Assembly: GCF_001984105.1 (NCBI RefSeq)
Contig: NZ_MTQM01000007.1
Coordinates: forward strand, 496,001 to 560,000
DNA length: 64,000 nt
Reading direction: 5' to 3'
From: Microbacterium sp. CSI-V
GTDB taxonomy: Bacteria; Actinomycetota; Actinomycetes; Actinomycetales; Microbacteriaceae
Shown here: positions 42,949 to 54,096 of the stretch, piece by piece
Layout: every line of letters begins with the position of its first letter
Position numbering within the stretch: the first letter of the stretch is position 1
Notes under the pieces: generated by a model
The model's database searches: none
Seen by the model: the letters and a program-made list of their open reading frames with translations, nothing else
Told to the model about the DNA's origin: nothing
Translations under genes and position numbers: made by a program

Positions 42949-44529
42949 TCACTCCCATTCGATCGTCCCCGGCGGCTTCGACGTCACGTCGAGCACCACG
43001 CGGTTGACTTCGCGCACCTCGTTGGTGATGCGGTTCGAGATCTTCGACAGCACGTCGTAGGGCAGACGCGTCCAGTCGGCGGTCATCGCGTCCTCGCTGG
43101 AGACGGGGCGCAGCACGATCGGGTGACCGTAGGTGCGGCCGTCGCCCTGCACGCCCACCGAGCGCACGTCGGCCAGCAGCACGACGGGGCACTGCCAGAT
43201 CTCGGCATCCAGGCCGGCCTTCGTCAGCTCGGCGCGGGCGATGGCGTCGGCCTCACGCAGAATCTCGAGGCGGTCAGCGGTGACCTCGCCCACGATGCGG
43301 ATGCCAAGACCGGGCCCCGGAAAGGGCTGCCGGCCGACGATGGCCTCGGGGAGGCCGAGCTCGCGACCGATCGCGCGGACCTCGTCCTTGAAGAGGGTGC
43401 GCAGCGGCTCGACGAGCTCGAACTGCAGGTCTTCGGGGAGGCCGCCGACGTTGTGGTGCGACTTGATGTTCGCGGTTCCCGCGCCGCCGCCGGACTCGAC
43501 GACGTCGGGGTACAGCGTGCCCTGCACGAGGAACCGGATCGGCTCGCCGTCGGCCTTCGCCTCGGCGACGAGGTCGGCCTGGACCTTCTCGAACGCGCGG
43601 ATGAACTCGCGGCCGATGATCTTGCGCTTCTCTTCGGGGTCGCTGACGCCGGCGAGGGCGTTCAGGAACGTCTCGCGCGCGTCGACGGTGATGAGCCGCA
43701 CACCGGTGGAGGCGACGTAGTCGTTCTCGACCTGCTCGCGCTCGCCCTTGCGGAGGAGCCCGTGGTCGACGAACACGGCGACGAGCTGGTCGCCGACGGC
43801 TTCGTGCACGAGGGCGGTCGAGACGGCGGAGTCGACGCCGCCCGACAGCGCGGACAGCACGCGGCCGGTGCCGACCTGCTCGCGGATGCGGGCGACCTGC
43901 TCAGCGATCACGTTGCCGCTGTTCCAGTCCGCCGGGAGCCCGGCCGCCTTGTGCAGGAAGTTCTCGATGACCCGCTGGCCGTGGTCGGTGTGCTTCACCT
44001 CGGGATGCCACTGCACGCCGTACATGCGGCGGGCGTCGTTCGCGAACGCCGCGACGGGCGTGTGCGCGGTGCGCGCGAGGACCTCGAACCCCTCGGGGGC
44101 GCGCGAGACCTGATCGCCGTGGCTCATCCAGACGTTCTGCTCGACGGGCTGTCCCTCGAGGAGTGTGCCTTCGGTGACGACCGTGGCATCCGTCGCACCG
44201 TACTCGCGGAGACCGGTGTTCGCGACCTCGCCGCCGAGGGCCTGGGCCATCACCTGGAATCCGTAGCAGATGCCGAGCGTGGGCACGTCGAGGTCGAACA
44301 CGCCACCGTCGAGCCGCGGGGCACCCTCTTCGTACACCGACGAGGGGCCGCCGGAGAGGATGATGCCCACGGGGTTCTTCGCGGCGATGTCGTCGGCCGT
44401 CGCGGTGTGCGGGACGATCTCGCTGTAGACACCGGCTTCGCGGACGCGGCGGGCGATCAGCTGCGCGTACTGGGCGCCGAAGTCGACGACGAGGACGGGA
44501 CGCTGCGACGTTTCGGTCTGTTCGGTCAC
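42949..44529 (-). CDS. guaA: GMP synthase (glutamine-hydrolysing)
   Basis: 526 residues. Glutamine amidotransferase half: [11 protein letters not shown] with the catalytic Cys and [11 protein letters not shown] with His/Glu. ATP pyrophosphatase half: [12 protein letters not shown]-loop, then [14 protein letters not shown] and the C-terminal dimer domain. Converts XMP to GMP. GTG 44529 has an AAGGAA site. It overlaps the DUF3817 stop by 4 bp. With guaB and guaB3 nearby it forms the GMP node. Confidence 0.98.
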   Translation of the reverse strand: MTEQTETSQRPVLVVDFGAQYAQLIARRVREAGVYSEIVPHTATADDIAAKNPVGIILSGGPSSVYEEGAPRLDGGVFDLDVPTLGICYGFQVMAQALGGEVANTGLREYGATDATVVTEGTLLEGQPVEQNVWMSHGDQVSRAPEGFEVLARTAHTPVAAFANDARRMYGVQWHPEVKHTDHGQRVIENFLHKAAGLPADWNSGNVIAEQVARIREQVGTGRVLSALSGGVDSAVSTALVHEAVGDQLVAVFVDHGLLRKGEREQVENDYVASTGVRLITVDARETFLNALAGVSDPEEKRKIIGREFIRAFEKVQADLVAEAKADGEPIRFLVQGTLYPDVVESGGGAGTANIKSHHNVGGLPEDLQFELVEPLRTLFKDEVRAIGRELGLPEAIVGRQPFPGPGLGIRIVGEVTADRLEILREADAIARAELTKAGLDAEIWQCPVVLLADVRSVGVQGDGRTYGHPIVLRPVSSEDAMTADWTRLPYDVLSKISNRITNEVREVNRVVLDVTSKPPGTIEWE

Positions 44530-45047
44530 CGGGTTCCTTCCGGGGCGGGGACGGGAGCGGATGCCTCGGCGGCTTCGCGCTCGGCGAGGTAGGCGCGCAC
44601 GCTGCGGGCGGTGCGCACCTCGAGGATGAAGGAGAGGAAGGGCACGACGCCGCCGAGCGCGAGGAACACGAAACGGCGGAACGGCCAGCGCATGAGACTC
44701 CACACGCGGAAGCAGGAGAAGAGGTACACGACGTAGAACCAGCCGTGGATCACGAGGATCGCGAGCGAGATGTTCACACCGTCGCCGGTCGAGAGGATCT
44801 CGCAGCCGCTGCCACCCGGCACGAACAGGGAGAACCACTGGCATCCGGGTCCGGGGATGGCATCGGCGAACCACAGGAAGCCACCGGATCCGCCCAGGAA
44901 GAGTTCCTTGTGGATGGGCGTGTACTTCACGATCATCTCGGCGACGAGCAGGAGCAGGCCGGTACCGGTGATGATCGAGCAGATCTGGTAGAACTTCAGG
45001 GCTCCGCGGATCGCCGGGAACGAGGCGAGCTTGGGGGCGCGGGGCAT
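44526..45047 (-). CDS. DUF3817 membrane protein
   Basis: 173 residues with three to four membrane spans and a conserved [16 protein letters not shown] stretch typical of DUF3817, which is commonly found next to guaA in actinobacteria. Function unknown. TAGACT 7 nt before the ATG. GTGA overlap with guaA. Confidence 0.87.
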   Translation of the reverse strand: MPRAPKLASFPAIRGALKFYQICSIITGTGLLLLVAEMIVKYTPIHKELFLGGSGGFLWFADAIPGPGCQWFSLFVPGGSGCEILSTGDGVNISLAILVIHGWFYVVYLFSCFRVWSLMRWPFRRFVFLALGGVVPFLSFILEVRTARSVRAYLAEREAAEASAPVPAPEGTR

Positions 45048-45057
45048 GGATGCCAGT

Positions 45058-45927
45058 CTAGTCGCGGGATTCCGCGGAACCCGCCGCGAGGGCCTCGGAC
45101 TGTTCGTCCTCGAGATCTTCCACTTCCTTCTCCCACGCGTCGCGGGCGAGGCGGTACCAGAGGTACAGGGCGAAGCCGGCGAAGATGGCCCACTCCACGG
45201 CGTAGAAGATGTTCAGCCAGTTCACGCTCGAGCGCTCATCGGGAGCGGGCGAGTCGATGGCATCCAGGGGTCCGATCGCGGACTGCGACGCGAGATAGGG
45301 ACGGTAGACGGCGACCCCGTCGACGTCGTGCCAGCGCCCCAGCAGCACGGCCGGAGACATCCGCGACATGGTCTGCGGGTCGACCCCCGCCGGCGGGCGG
45401 CCCGGACCCTCGTCCGAGATGAGACGCCCGGTCACCGTGACGATGGCGTCGGGATCGGACTCGACCTGATCCTGGAGGGCGTCGACGGCGTTCCGCGCCG
45501 AGGCGGCATCGCTCGCCCAGCCCACGGCGACCGCGATCGAGGTGGGCGTCGCCACCCCGTCGAGTCGCAGCTGACCGGTGACCCAATACCCCTCGACACC
45601 GTCGTTGTACCGGGACGAGACGACGAGGAAGTCGTCGGGGATCCAGCGACCACTGGCCTCGACCCGCTGCCCGACGAGGGGCTCGGGCAGATAGGCGCCC
45701 GGCTGCGCGACATCGGCGAGCGGTCGCACGATCTCTGTCTGGCCGGGCTCGGCGGGGGCCGTGTCGATCGCGCGGCCGAGCTGCCACTGCCCGAGCCACG
45801 CCAGGAGGCCGGCGACGACGAGCGAGAACGCCAGGAGCGCCAGCCAGCGCGGGCGCAGCATGACCTCGCGCAGGGTCGGCGGGAAGACCTGGCGGGGCTC
45901 CTGCTCGAGCGCGGTGGGAGAGGTCAC
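45058..45927 (-). CDS. SURF1-family protein (cytochrome oxidase assembly)
   Basis: 289 residues. One N-terminal and one C-terminal membrane span enclose a periplasmic domain with GQWQLGRA near the start and WLNIFYAVEWAIFAGFALYLWYR at the end. The family helps assemble cytochrome c oxidase. GTG start with GGAGA. It begins 14 nt after the GuaB3 stop. Confidence 0.9.
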   Translation of the reverse strand: MTSPTALEQEPRQVFPPTLREVMLRPRWLALLAFSLVVAGLLAWLGQWQLGRAIDTAPAEPGQTEIVRPLADVAQPGAYLPEPLVGQRVEASGRWIPDDFLVVSSRYNDGVEGYWVTGQLRLDGVATPTSIAVAVGWASDAASARNAVDALQDQVESDPDAIVTVTGRLISDEGPGRPPAGVDPQTMSRMSPAVLLGRWHDVDGVAVYRPYLASQSAIGPLDAIDSPAPDERSSVNWLNIFYAVEWAIFAGFALYLWYRLARDAWEKEVEDLEDEQSEALAAGSAESRD

Positions 45928-45940
45928 GCGGTCTCCGGCA

Positions 45941-47062
45941 TCAGTGTCCGTAGGGCGCGACGACGACCTCGACGCGCTGGAACTCCTTGAGGTCGGAGTA
46001 CCCGGTCGTGGCCATCGACTTCCTGAGCGCTCCGATGAGGTTCGCGGTGCCGTCGGCCACGGGGGCGGGGCCGTACAGGATCTGCTCGAGCGGACCCACG
46101 CGGTCGACCGCGACGCGGTGGCCGCGCGGCAGCTTGGGGTGGTGCGCCTCGGGACCCCAGTGGAAACCGCGCCCCGGGGCGTCGGTGGCCCGCGCGAGCG
46201 CGACGCCCAGCATGACCGCGTCCGCACCCATGGCGAGCGCCTTGACGATGTCGCCCGAGGTTCCGACGCCGCCGTCGGCGATGACGTGCACGTAGCGGCC
46301 GCCCGACTCGTCGAGGTAATCACGGCGGGCACCGGCGACATCGGCGACCGCGGTGGCCATCGGAGCGTGGAGGCCGAGGGTCGCGCGGGTCGTGGAGGCG
46401 GCGCCGCCGCCGAAGCCGACCAGCACACCCGCCGCGCCCGTGCGCATGAGGTGCAGGGCAGCGGTGTAGGTGGCGGCCCCGCCGACGATCACCGGAACGT
46501 CGAGGTCGTAGATGAACTTCTTGAGGTTCAGCGGCTCGGCCACGCTCGAGACGTGCTCGGCGGAGACGGTCGTCCCGCGGATGACGAAGAGGTCGACGCC
46601 CGCGGCGACGACGGTCTCGTACAGGTCGTGGGTGCGCTGGGGGGTCAACGCTCCGGCGACGGTGACCCCGGCGGCGCGGACCTCGGCGAGACGGTCGCGC
46701 ACGAGCTCCGGCTTGATGGGCTCGGAGTAGAGCTCCTGCATGCGCCGGGTGGCTTCGGAGTCGGGGAGGCCCGCGATCTCGGCCAGCAGCGGTTCGGGGT
46801 CGTCGTAGCGCGTCCACAAGCCCTCGAGGTCGAGGACGCCGAGACCGCCGAGGCGGCCCAGCTCGATCGCGGTGCGGGGGCTCACGACGGAGTCCATCGG
46901 GGCGCCGAGCACCGGGATCTCGAACGGGAACGCGTCGATGGTCCACGCCGTCGACACGTCTTCCGGGTTGCGCGTGCGGCGCGACGGCACGACGGCGATG
47001 TCGTCGAAGGTGTAGGCGCGGCGGGCACGCTTGGCGCGGCCGAGGTCGATCTCCATGGTCAC
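45941..47062 (-). CDS. guaB3: GuaB3-type IMP dehydrogenase/GMP reductase family protein
   Basis: 373 residues, about 130 shorter than GuaB because the CBS pair is absent. TIM barrel with VLGAPMDSVV, the VGGAATYTAAL phosphate site and HVIADGGVGTSGDIVKALAMGADAVMLG. The position of the catalytic cysteine in the family (GSICTTR in GuaB) reads GGGAASTTR here, with Ser. A GuaB3 is reported to be a GMP reductase in some bacteria. GTG start six nt after TAGGCT (leaderless). Confidence 0.88.
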   Translation of the reverse strand: MTMEIDLGRAKRARRAYTFDDIAVVPSRRTRNPEDVSTAWTIDAFPFEIPVLGAPMDSVVSPRTAIELGRLGGLGVLDLEGLWTRYDDPEPLLAEIAGLPDSEATRRMQELYSEPIKPELVRDRLAEVRAAGVTVAGALTPQRTHDLYETVVAAGVDLFVIRGTTVSAEHVSSVAEPLNLKKFIYDLDVPVIVGGAATYTAALHLMRTGAAGVLVGFGGGAASTTRATLGLHAPMATAVADVAGARRDYLDESGGRYVHVIADGGVGTSGDIVKALAMGADAVMLGVALARATDAPGRGFHWGPEAHHPKLPRGHRVAVDRVGPLEQILYGPAPVADGTANLIGALRKSMATTGYSDLKEFQRVEVVVAPYGH

Positions 47063-47102
47063 TCCCCCAGCCTACCCGCCCGCATTTTGCCGGTCGGCGT
47101 GC

Positions 47103-47717
47103 TCACCAGGGTTCGTCCGCCCGGGGCGCCATCGAGAGCACACGCACCTTGTCGGTCGGAAAGCAGGCGTCGAAGAGCTCGTGCACCCGCGGGTCGGTGT
47201 CGTAGTCGTCGGCGAGGCGCAGACCGAACATCGAGTTGATCATCATGCCCTGGGCCAGGAACGCCTGGGCGGACTGGACGTCGAACCCAACGTGGCGCAG
47301 GAACTCCCACACGCGCGCGAAGCCGTCACGGGCACGCGGTCCGATGACCGGGTGAGCGCCGAGCAGGAACGCGTGCGACAGGGTCTGATGCAGACCCCGC
47401 ACCTGCAGGAGACCGATGTAGGCGTGGCCGACGCGTTCCGGCAGCTCACCCGGGCTCGCACCCTCGGCGGCCGCGGCGAACGCGCCCAACAGGCGGTCCA
47501 GGGCGGCTTCGAGTGCGGCGACGAAGAGGTTCTCCTTCGTGCCGAACAGACGCACGACGTACGGCTGGGAGATCCCCGCCGCACGGGCCACGTCGTCGGT
47601 CGTGGTGCCCACGTATCCCTTGGCGCCGAACACGGCGAGCGCGGCGGCCAGGATCTGCTCCCGCCGCTCCTCCGAGCTCATTCGGCGCGCGGGCGCGGAG
47701 TCTGTCGGTGACGGCAT
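47103..47717 (-). CDS. TetR-family regulator of the divergent DHA2 pump
   Basis: 204 residues with REQILAAALAVFGAKGYVGTTTDDVARAAGISQPYVVRLFGTKE as helix-turn-helix. Divergent from an MFS multidrug pump; two identical TTATCAGTCGATTA sites lie in the spacer. ATG 47717 lies six nt after TAACCT, so it too looks leaderless, and one site overlaps this promoter. Confidence 0.92.
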   Translation of the reverse strand: MPSPTDSAPARRMSSEERREQILAAALAVFGAKGYVGTTTDDVARAAGISQPYVVRLFGTKENLFVAALEAALDRLLGAFAAAAEGASPGELPERVGHAYIGLLQVRGLHQTLSHAFLLGAHPVIGPRARDGFARVWEFLRHVGFDVQSAQAFLAQGMMINSMFGLRLADDYDTDPRVHELFDACFPTDKVRVLSMAPRADEPW

Positions 47718-47726
47718 GTTGACAGG

Positions 47727-47740
47727 TTATCAGTCGATTA
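47727..47740. promoter_or_regulatory. TTATCAGTCGATTA site 1, candidate TetR operator
   Basis: Imperfect dyad TTATC-N4-GATTA, overlapping the leaderless promoter of the TetR gene. Identical copy at 47761-47774. Confidence 0.55.
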
Positions 47741-47760
47741 GTACAGTGACCTCAGATTTG

Positions 47761-47774
47761 TTATCAGTCGATTA
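47761..47774. promoter_or_regulatory. TTATCAGTCGATTA site 2, candidate TetR operator
   Basis: Exact copy of site 1, 34 bp away, just upstream of the AAGGAG ribosome site of the DHA2 pump gene. Two copies in a divergent spacer suggest a pair of dimer sites. Confidence 0.55.
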
Positions 47775-47789
47775 CAACAAGGAGCTCTC

Positions 47790-49220
47790 GTGAACACTCC
47801 CCCTCGATCGCGCCCGTTCGTCTGGGTCGTGATCGCCGCGTCCCTGCCGATGTTCATGGCCACCCTCGACAACCTCGTCATGACCAACGCCCTCCCCGTC
47901 CTCCACAGCGAGCTCGGCGCGAGCATCGAGGAGCTGCAGTGGTTCGTCAACGCGTACACGCTCGCTTTCGCGAGCCTCATCCTCATCGCCTCCGCCCTCG
48001 GTGATCGCTTCGGACGGCGCACGGCGTTCGTCGTCGGCATCGTCGCCTTCGGGGTCGGGTCCGTGCTCGCGGCGCTGAGCGTCGACCCCGCTCAGCTGAT
48101 CGCGGCACGGGCGGTCCAGGGACTCGGTGCGGCAGGCGTCATGCCGCTGTCCCTCGCCCTCCTCAGCGGCGCCGTCGCCCCGGAGCGTCGACCTCTCGCC
48201 ATCGGCATCTGGGGAGGCATCTCCGGTCTCGGCGTCGCGGTCGGACCGCTCGTGGGCGGCGCGGTCATGGAGGGGTGGAACTGGCAGGCGATCTTCTGGC
48301 TCAACGTGCCCGTCGCCATCGTGGCGATCCCGCTCGCCCTGTGGGCTCTCCCCAACGCGTTCGGCGACCGCGCGCGCATCGATGTCGTCGGAGCCGTCCT
48401 GGCCGGAAGCGGCGTCCTGGCCCTGGTGCACGCGATCGTCCGCGGCAACGACGACGGGTGGGGCTCGGCATCCGTCGTGGTCGAACTCGTGCTCGGCTCG
48501 CTCCTGGTGATCGCGTTCGTTGGCTGGCAGCTGCGGACCCGATCGCCCCTCGTGCCCCTGCGGTTGTTCCGCGACCGGTCCTTCTCGGTCACGAACGTGG
48601 TCGGCTTCGCCTTCAGCTTCGGGACGTTCGGTGCGGTGTTCCTTCTCATCCAGTTCCTGCAGGTGGTGCAGGGGTCGACCCCGTTCGAAGCGGCGCTGCA
48701 GACGACTCCCTGGACCCTCGCTCCCATGGTCGTCGCGCCGCTCGCCGGCATCTTCGCCCCGCGGGTCGGAACGCGTCCGCTCATGATCGCGGGGCTCCTG
48801 CTGCAGGCCATCGCCCTCGGTTGGATCGCGCTCACCATGTCGGCCGAGGTCGAGTACGCCACGCTCGTGCCGCCGTTCATCTTCGCGGGAGTGGGCATGG
48901 GACTCGTCTTCGCTCCGTCGGCGACGGCGTTGCTCGCCACACTCGACGTCGTCGACCACGCGAAGGCGTCCGGCGTCAACTCCACCGTGCGCGAGATCGG
49001 GCTGGCGCTCGGGACCGCCGTCATGACGGCCATCTTCGTCGGCGCCGGCGGGCAGCTGGTGCCGGACCTCTACGTGGATGCCGCCCGCCCCGCGATCTTC
49101 GTCGGCTCGGCGGTGCTGCTGGTCGCCGCCGGCCTGGCCCTGCTCCTCCCCGCCGGCCGCTCGCCGCGCGCGGTGGTCGACCCGCAGGCGGCACCCGCGG
49201 AACCGTCGCTGGCCCGCTGA
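47790..49220 (+). CDS. DHA2-family multidrug MFS transporter
   Basis: 476 residues, 14 spans, with MFMATLDNLVMTNALP in span 1 and GDRFGRRTAFVVG in the loop between spans 2 and 3, both DHA2 hallmarks. Proton-driven drug or lipid export. AAGGAG site before GTG 47790. Controlled by the divergent TetR. A 16-bp hairpin at 49254-49290 lies just beyond its stop. Confidence 0.93.
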   Translation: MNTPPRSRPFVWVVIAASLPMFMATLDNLVMTNALPVLHSELGASIEELQWFVNAYTLAFASLILIASALGDRFGRRTAFVVGIVAFGVGSVLAALSVDPAQLIAARAVQGLGAAGVMPLSLALLSGAVAPERRPLAIGIWGGISGLGVAVGPLVGGAVMEGWNWQAIFWLNVPVAIVAIPLALWALPNAFGDRARIDVVGAVLAGSGVLALVHAIVRGNDDGWGSASVVVELVLGSLLVIAFVGWQLRTRSPLVPLRLFRDRSFSVTNVVGFAFSFGTFGAVFLLIQFLQVVQGSTPFEAALQTTPWTLAPMVVAPLAGIFAPRVGTRPLMIAGLLLQAIALGWIALTMSAEVEYATLVPPFIFAGVGMGLVFAPSATALLATLDVVDHAKASGVNSTVREIGLALGTAVMTAIFVGAGGQLVPDLYVDAARPAIFVGSAVLLVAAGLALLLPAGRSPRAVVDPQAAPAEPSLAR

Positions 49221-49242
49221 CGCCGAACCGCGCGAGGTCCCC

Positions 49243-49926
49243 TCAGTCCGTCCCGCTCGACGCCCCCGGTTCCGCCGGGGGCGTCGAGCGCGTGGCGGTA
49301 GGATCGGTCGGCGCGTCCGCGCCGCGCAGCCTCCGGGTCAGCGGCCCGTCGAAGAGGAACAGCAGGAACCCGGCGGACCCGACCAGAGGACTCACCGCGA
49401 CCGCGAGCCCGCTGAGGATCACGGCGCTGAGCGCCGCACGTCCGAGGCGCCTCGCATCGTCGCGCGAGAGGTCGGGGATCGCGCCCGAGCGCAGCGCCCA
49501 CGTCCACTGGAGCCAGCCCACGAGGATCGCCAGGAAGAAGTTCACCGGCAGCAGCAGGCGACCGAGCAGGAACTCGGAGTAATCGGTGTCCAGCGACGTC
49601 GTGAACGGGACCAGCACGATCAGCAGCAACCGGAGATTGTTGATCCACATCCCCGCGTTGTCGATCCGCACGATCCACTCGAACTGACGCACGTGCGTCA
49701 TCCACATGATGCAGAGCACCAGGAAGCTGATGACGAACGAGAACACCGGATGCCGCATGTCGAGCAGGGCGCCGGCGAGGTCGGCATCCGAGGCCACGTC
49801 GCCGAGCGACTGCGACGTGAGGTCCAGCACGAGCAGCGTCGCCGCGATCGCGAAGACGCCGTCCGTGTACGCCTCGGTGCGTCGGGCCGAGACGGTGACC
49901 GAGGGATGCCTCTCACGTCGGATCAT
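49243..49926 (-). CDS. TMEM175-family potassium channel-like protein
   Basis: 227 residues with the RTEAYTDGVFAIAATLLVLDL opening and six predicted spans, the bacterial TMEM175/DUF1211 layout (lysosomal-type K+ channel homologues). ATG 49926 lies six nt after TACGCT (leaderless), preferred over GTG 49932. The last ~12 codons overlap a strong hairpin. Confidence 0.88.
   Translation of the reverse strand: MIRRERHPSVTVSARRTEAYTDGVFAIAATLLVLDLTSQSLGDVASDADLAGALLDMRHPVFSFVISFLVLCIMWMTHVRQFEWIVRIDNAGMWINNLRLLLIVLVPFTTSLDTDYSEFLLGRLLLPVNFFLAILVGWLQWTWALRSGAIPDLSRDDARRLGRAALSAVILSGLAVAVSPLVGSAGFLLFLFDGPLTRRLRGADAPTDPTATRSTPPAEPGASSGTD
49254..49290. terminator. 16-bp hairpin overlapping the 3' end of the TMEM175 gene
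   Basis: 49254-49269 pairs exactly with 49275-49290, loop TTCCG. It sits in the last codons of the minus-strand gene and 34 nt past the DHA2 stop, so it may serve as a bidirectional terminator. No U-run. Confidence 0.65.
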
Positions 49927-49955
49927 TCGCACAGCGTAGCCGCGCGCCCGGAACG

Positions 49956-49991
49956 CCGAAGGGCCGGGCGATCGCTCGCCCGGCCCTTCGG
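49956..49991 (-). terminator. Terminator hairpin downstream of guaB
   Basis: CCGAAGGGCCGGGCG and its exact complement, 15 pairs with a 6-nt loop, directly after the guaB stop (50000). No U-run. Confidence 0.8.
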
Positions 49992-49999
49992 AATCCCGA

Positions 50000-51580
<1,581 letters not shown>

Positions 51581-51754
51581 CTAAGCGCCGCGAGGGGCGG
51601 AATCATTCCCGAGTCGCCGCTCGCGCGGGCGGCTTCGCCACGACACGGTTCGCTAACGGCGACGAGCCGAAACACGAACGACACATTACGCTCGTAGCGT
51701 CGATCGTCGAAGCTGACGAAACGACATCGTCAGCGCTGCCGAACTGGAGACTCC

Positions 51755-53104
51755 GTGGGTCATTCCTCCCCCACCGCGACACGATCGCGCACCCTTGCCC
51801 GCCCAGCCCTCCTCATCGTGTCGCTTCTGGCGAGCGCGGTCGCGGCCCTGAGTCTGTTCCTGGCCGCACCGGCTCACGCGCAGACCACACCGCCTCCCAC
51901 CCCGGCGTCGACGCCCGGCACGGTCGACGTCGCGACCCAGTACACGATCGGCGGCATCATCCGCAGCGGAGACGAACCCGTCGAAGGGGTCGAGATCGCG
52001 GTCGAAGGCTCCGGCTTCTCGGAAGTCGGCACCACGGGTGCCGACGGCCGCTGGTCGGTCGCCGTCCCGGGCCCGGGCCAGTACACCGCGAAGCTCAACG
52101 TCGACTCGCTGCCCGACGGCGTCGCCCCGCGCGACCCCGAGAACATCACGCGCGACGTGACCGTCGGCACCACCAACACCGTGAACGTCCTCTTCCCCAC
52201 CGGCGAGGGCACCGCGGCGACGGGGTCGATCTGGGAGACCCTCTTCTCGCGCTTCATCTACGGCCTGAACTTCGGGCTGCTGCTCGCCCTCGCCGCGATC
52301 GGCATCTCGCTCATCTTCGGCACGACCGGTGTGAACAACTTCGCGCACGGCGAGATGCTGACCTTCGGCGCGATCATCTTCTACGTGTTCACCTCGCTCG
52401 GCTGGAACCTGCTCCTGGCCGTGCTGCTCACGGTGGCGCTGTCCGCCGCCCTCGGCTGGACACAGGATGCCGTGCTGTTCAAACCTCTCCGCAAACGCGG
52501 GGTCGGGTTGGTCCAGGTGCTCATCGTGACGATCGGCCTCTCGATCGTCCTGCGGTACCTGTACCTCTACTTCTTCGACGGCGGCACGCGGAACATCGAC
52601 ACCGGGATCACCGACAACGTCACGATCGGTCCGGTGACGATCACGCTCACGTCGCTGATCAGCATGGGCGTCAGCGTGGTCATGCTCGCCGCGGTCGCCT
52701 ACTTCCTGACCCGCACCCGCATCGGCAAGGCGACCCGCGCGGTCAGCGACAACGCCTCGCTCGCGGCGGCATCCGGAATCAACGTCGACCGCGTCATCCG
52801 CATCGTCTGGGTCCTCGCGGGCGCACTCACCGGCCTCTCGGGCGTGCTCTACGGCCTGTACCGCGGTGTCACGTGGGACATGGGCTTCGCGATCCTCCTG
52901 CTGCTGTTCGCGGCGGTGACCCTCGGTGGTCTGGGCAGTGCCTTCGGCGCCCTCGTCGGCTCGCTCATCATCGGCATCATCACGGAAATGTCCACCATCG
53001 TCATCCCGCCGGACCTCCGGTACGCGGTGGCCCTGATCGTGCTCATCGGCGTGCTGCTGTTCCGGCCGCAAGGTGTGCTCGGTCGTAAAGAGCGGATCGG
53101 CTGA
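51755..53104 (+). CDS. livH: Branched-chain amino-acid ABC permease LivH with N-terminal secreted beta domain
   Basis: 449 residues, about 150 more than usual LivH. The first 43 residues form a signal peptide ending AHAQ. A Thr/Pro linker and a Cna-B/carboxypeptidase-regulatory-like domain (residues ~60-130: GGIIRSGDEPVEGVEIAVEG, GADGRWSVAVPGPGQY) follow. The LivH core (from ~155) has GLLLALAAIGISLIFG, NFAHGEML and the inner EAA-type loop. GTG start with GGAGA. First gene of livHMGF. Confidence 0.9.
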   Translation: MGHSSPTATRSRTLARPALLIVSLLASAVAALSLFLAAPAHAQTTPPPTPASTPGTVDVATQYTIGGIIRSGDEPVEGVEIAVEGSGFSEVGTTGADGRWSVAVPGPGQYTAKLNVDSLPDGVAPRDPENITRDVTVGTTNTVNVLFPTGEGTAATGSIWETLFSRFIYGLNFGLLLALAAIGISLIFGTTGVNNFAHGEMLTFGAIIFYVFTSLGWNLLLAVLLTVALSAALGWTQDAVLFKPLRKRGVGLVQVLIVTIGLSIVLRYLYLYFFDGGTRNIDTGITDNVTIGPVTITLTSLISMGVSVVMLAAVAYFLTRTRIGKATRAVSDNASLAAASGINVDRVIRIVWVLAGALTGLSGVLYGLYRGVTWDMGFAILLLLFAAVTLGGLGSAFGALVGSLIIGIITEMSTIVIPPDLRYAVALIVLIGVLLFRPQGVLGRKERIG

Positions 53105-53115
53105 GGAAGAACGAC

Positions 53116-54096
53116 ATGGACTGGCTCTCAATCTTCAACAACGCCGCCGGCGAGCTCATCAGCCCGACGACGGCCGCCTACGCCCTCGCGGCGATCGGCC
53201 TCAGCGTCCACTTCGGCTACGCGGGTCTGCTGAACTTCGGTCAGGCCGGCTTCATGGCCGTCGGCGCCTACGCCTTCGCCATCGCCACGCTGTCGTTCTC
53301 GGCCCCCGTGTGGCTGGCGATCCTCGTCGCGATCGTCGCCTCGGTGCTGTTCGCCTTCATCCTCGGCATCCCCACCCTGCGGCTGCGCGCCGACTACCTC
53401 GCCATCGTGACCATCGCGGCGGCCGAGATCGTCCGGTACGTGGTCTCGACGGTCGGGCTCACCGACATCACCGGCGGTTCGCAGGGCCTCAACGGGTACA
53501 ACCGCGAGTTCCAGAACATGAACCCGCTCCCCGGCGGCACCTACGGCATCGGGCCGTGGACCTACTCCGCCAACGACTGGTGGGTGCGCCTGTTCGGCTG
53601 GGGGCTCGTGATCCTCGCCACTCTGCTGGTGTGGCTCCTGATGCGCAGCCCGTGGGGCCGCGTCGTCAAGGGCATCCGCGAAGACGAGGATGCCGTGCGC
53701 AGCCTCGGCAAGAACGTCTACTCCTACAAGATGCAGGCGCTCGTGCTCGGCGGCGTGATGGGCGGTCTCGCCGGCGTGGTCTTCATCCTCCCGCGCGCTG
53801 TGCAGCCCGGTAACTACGGAACCGCGCTGACGTTCTTCATCTGGACCGCGCTGCTGCTCGGCGGCGCCGCGACCCTCCTCGGACCCATCGTGGGCGCCGC
53901 GCTCTTCTGGGTGCTGCTGTCGCTGTCCAACGGCATCATCGTCGGGCTCCGCGACATCGGCGTCCTCGGCTTCATGAGCTCGACCCAGACCGGGCAGGTG
54001 CGCTTCATCATCGTCGGGATCGGGCTGATGCTCCTGGTCATCTTCCGGCCACAGGGCATCTTCGGCAACAAGAAGGAGCTGTCGTTCAATGTCTGA
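53116..54096 (+). CDS. livM: Branched-chain amino-acid ABC permease LivM
   Basis: 326 residues, about eight spans with LNFGQAGFMAVGAY and the cytoplasmic loop RSPWGRVVKGIREDEDA coupling to the ATPase. Pairs with LivH. GGAAG site before ATG 53116; overlaps livG by 8 bp. Confidence 0.94.
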   Translation: MDWLSIFNNAAGELISPTTAAYALAAIGLSVHFGYAGLLNFGQAGFMAVGAYAFAIATLSFSAPVWLAILVAIVASVLFAFILGIPTLRLRADYLAIVTIAAAEIVRYVVSTVGLTDITGGSQGLNGYNREFQNMNPLPGGTYGIGPWTYSANDWWVRLFGWGLVILATLLVWLLMRSPWGRVVKGIREDEDAVRSLGKNVYSYKMQALVLGGVMGGLAGVVFILPRAVQPGNYGTALTFFIWTALLLGGAATLLGPIVGAALFWVLLSLSNGIIVGLRDIGVLGFMSSTQTGQVRFIIVGIGLMLLVIFRPQGIFGNKKELSFNV

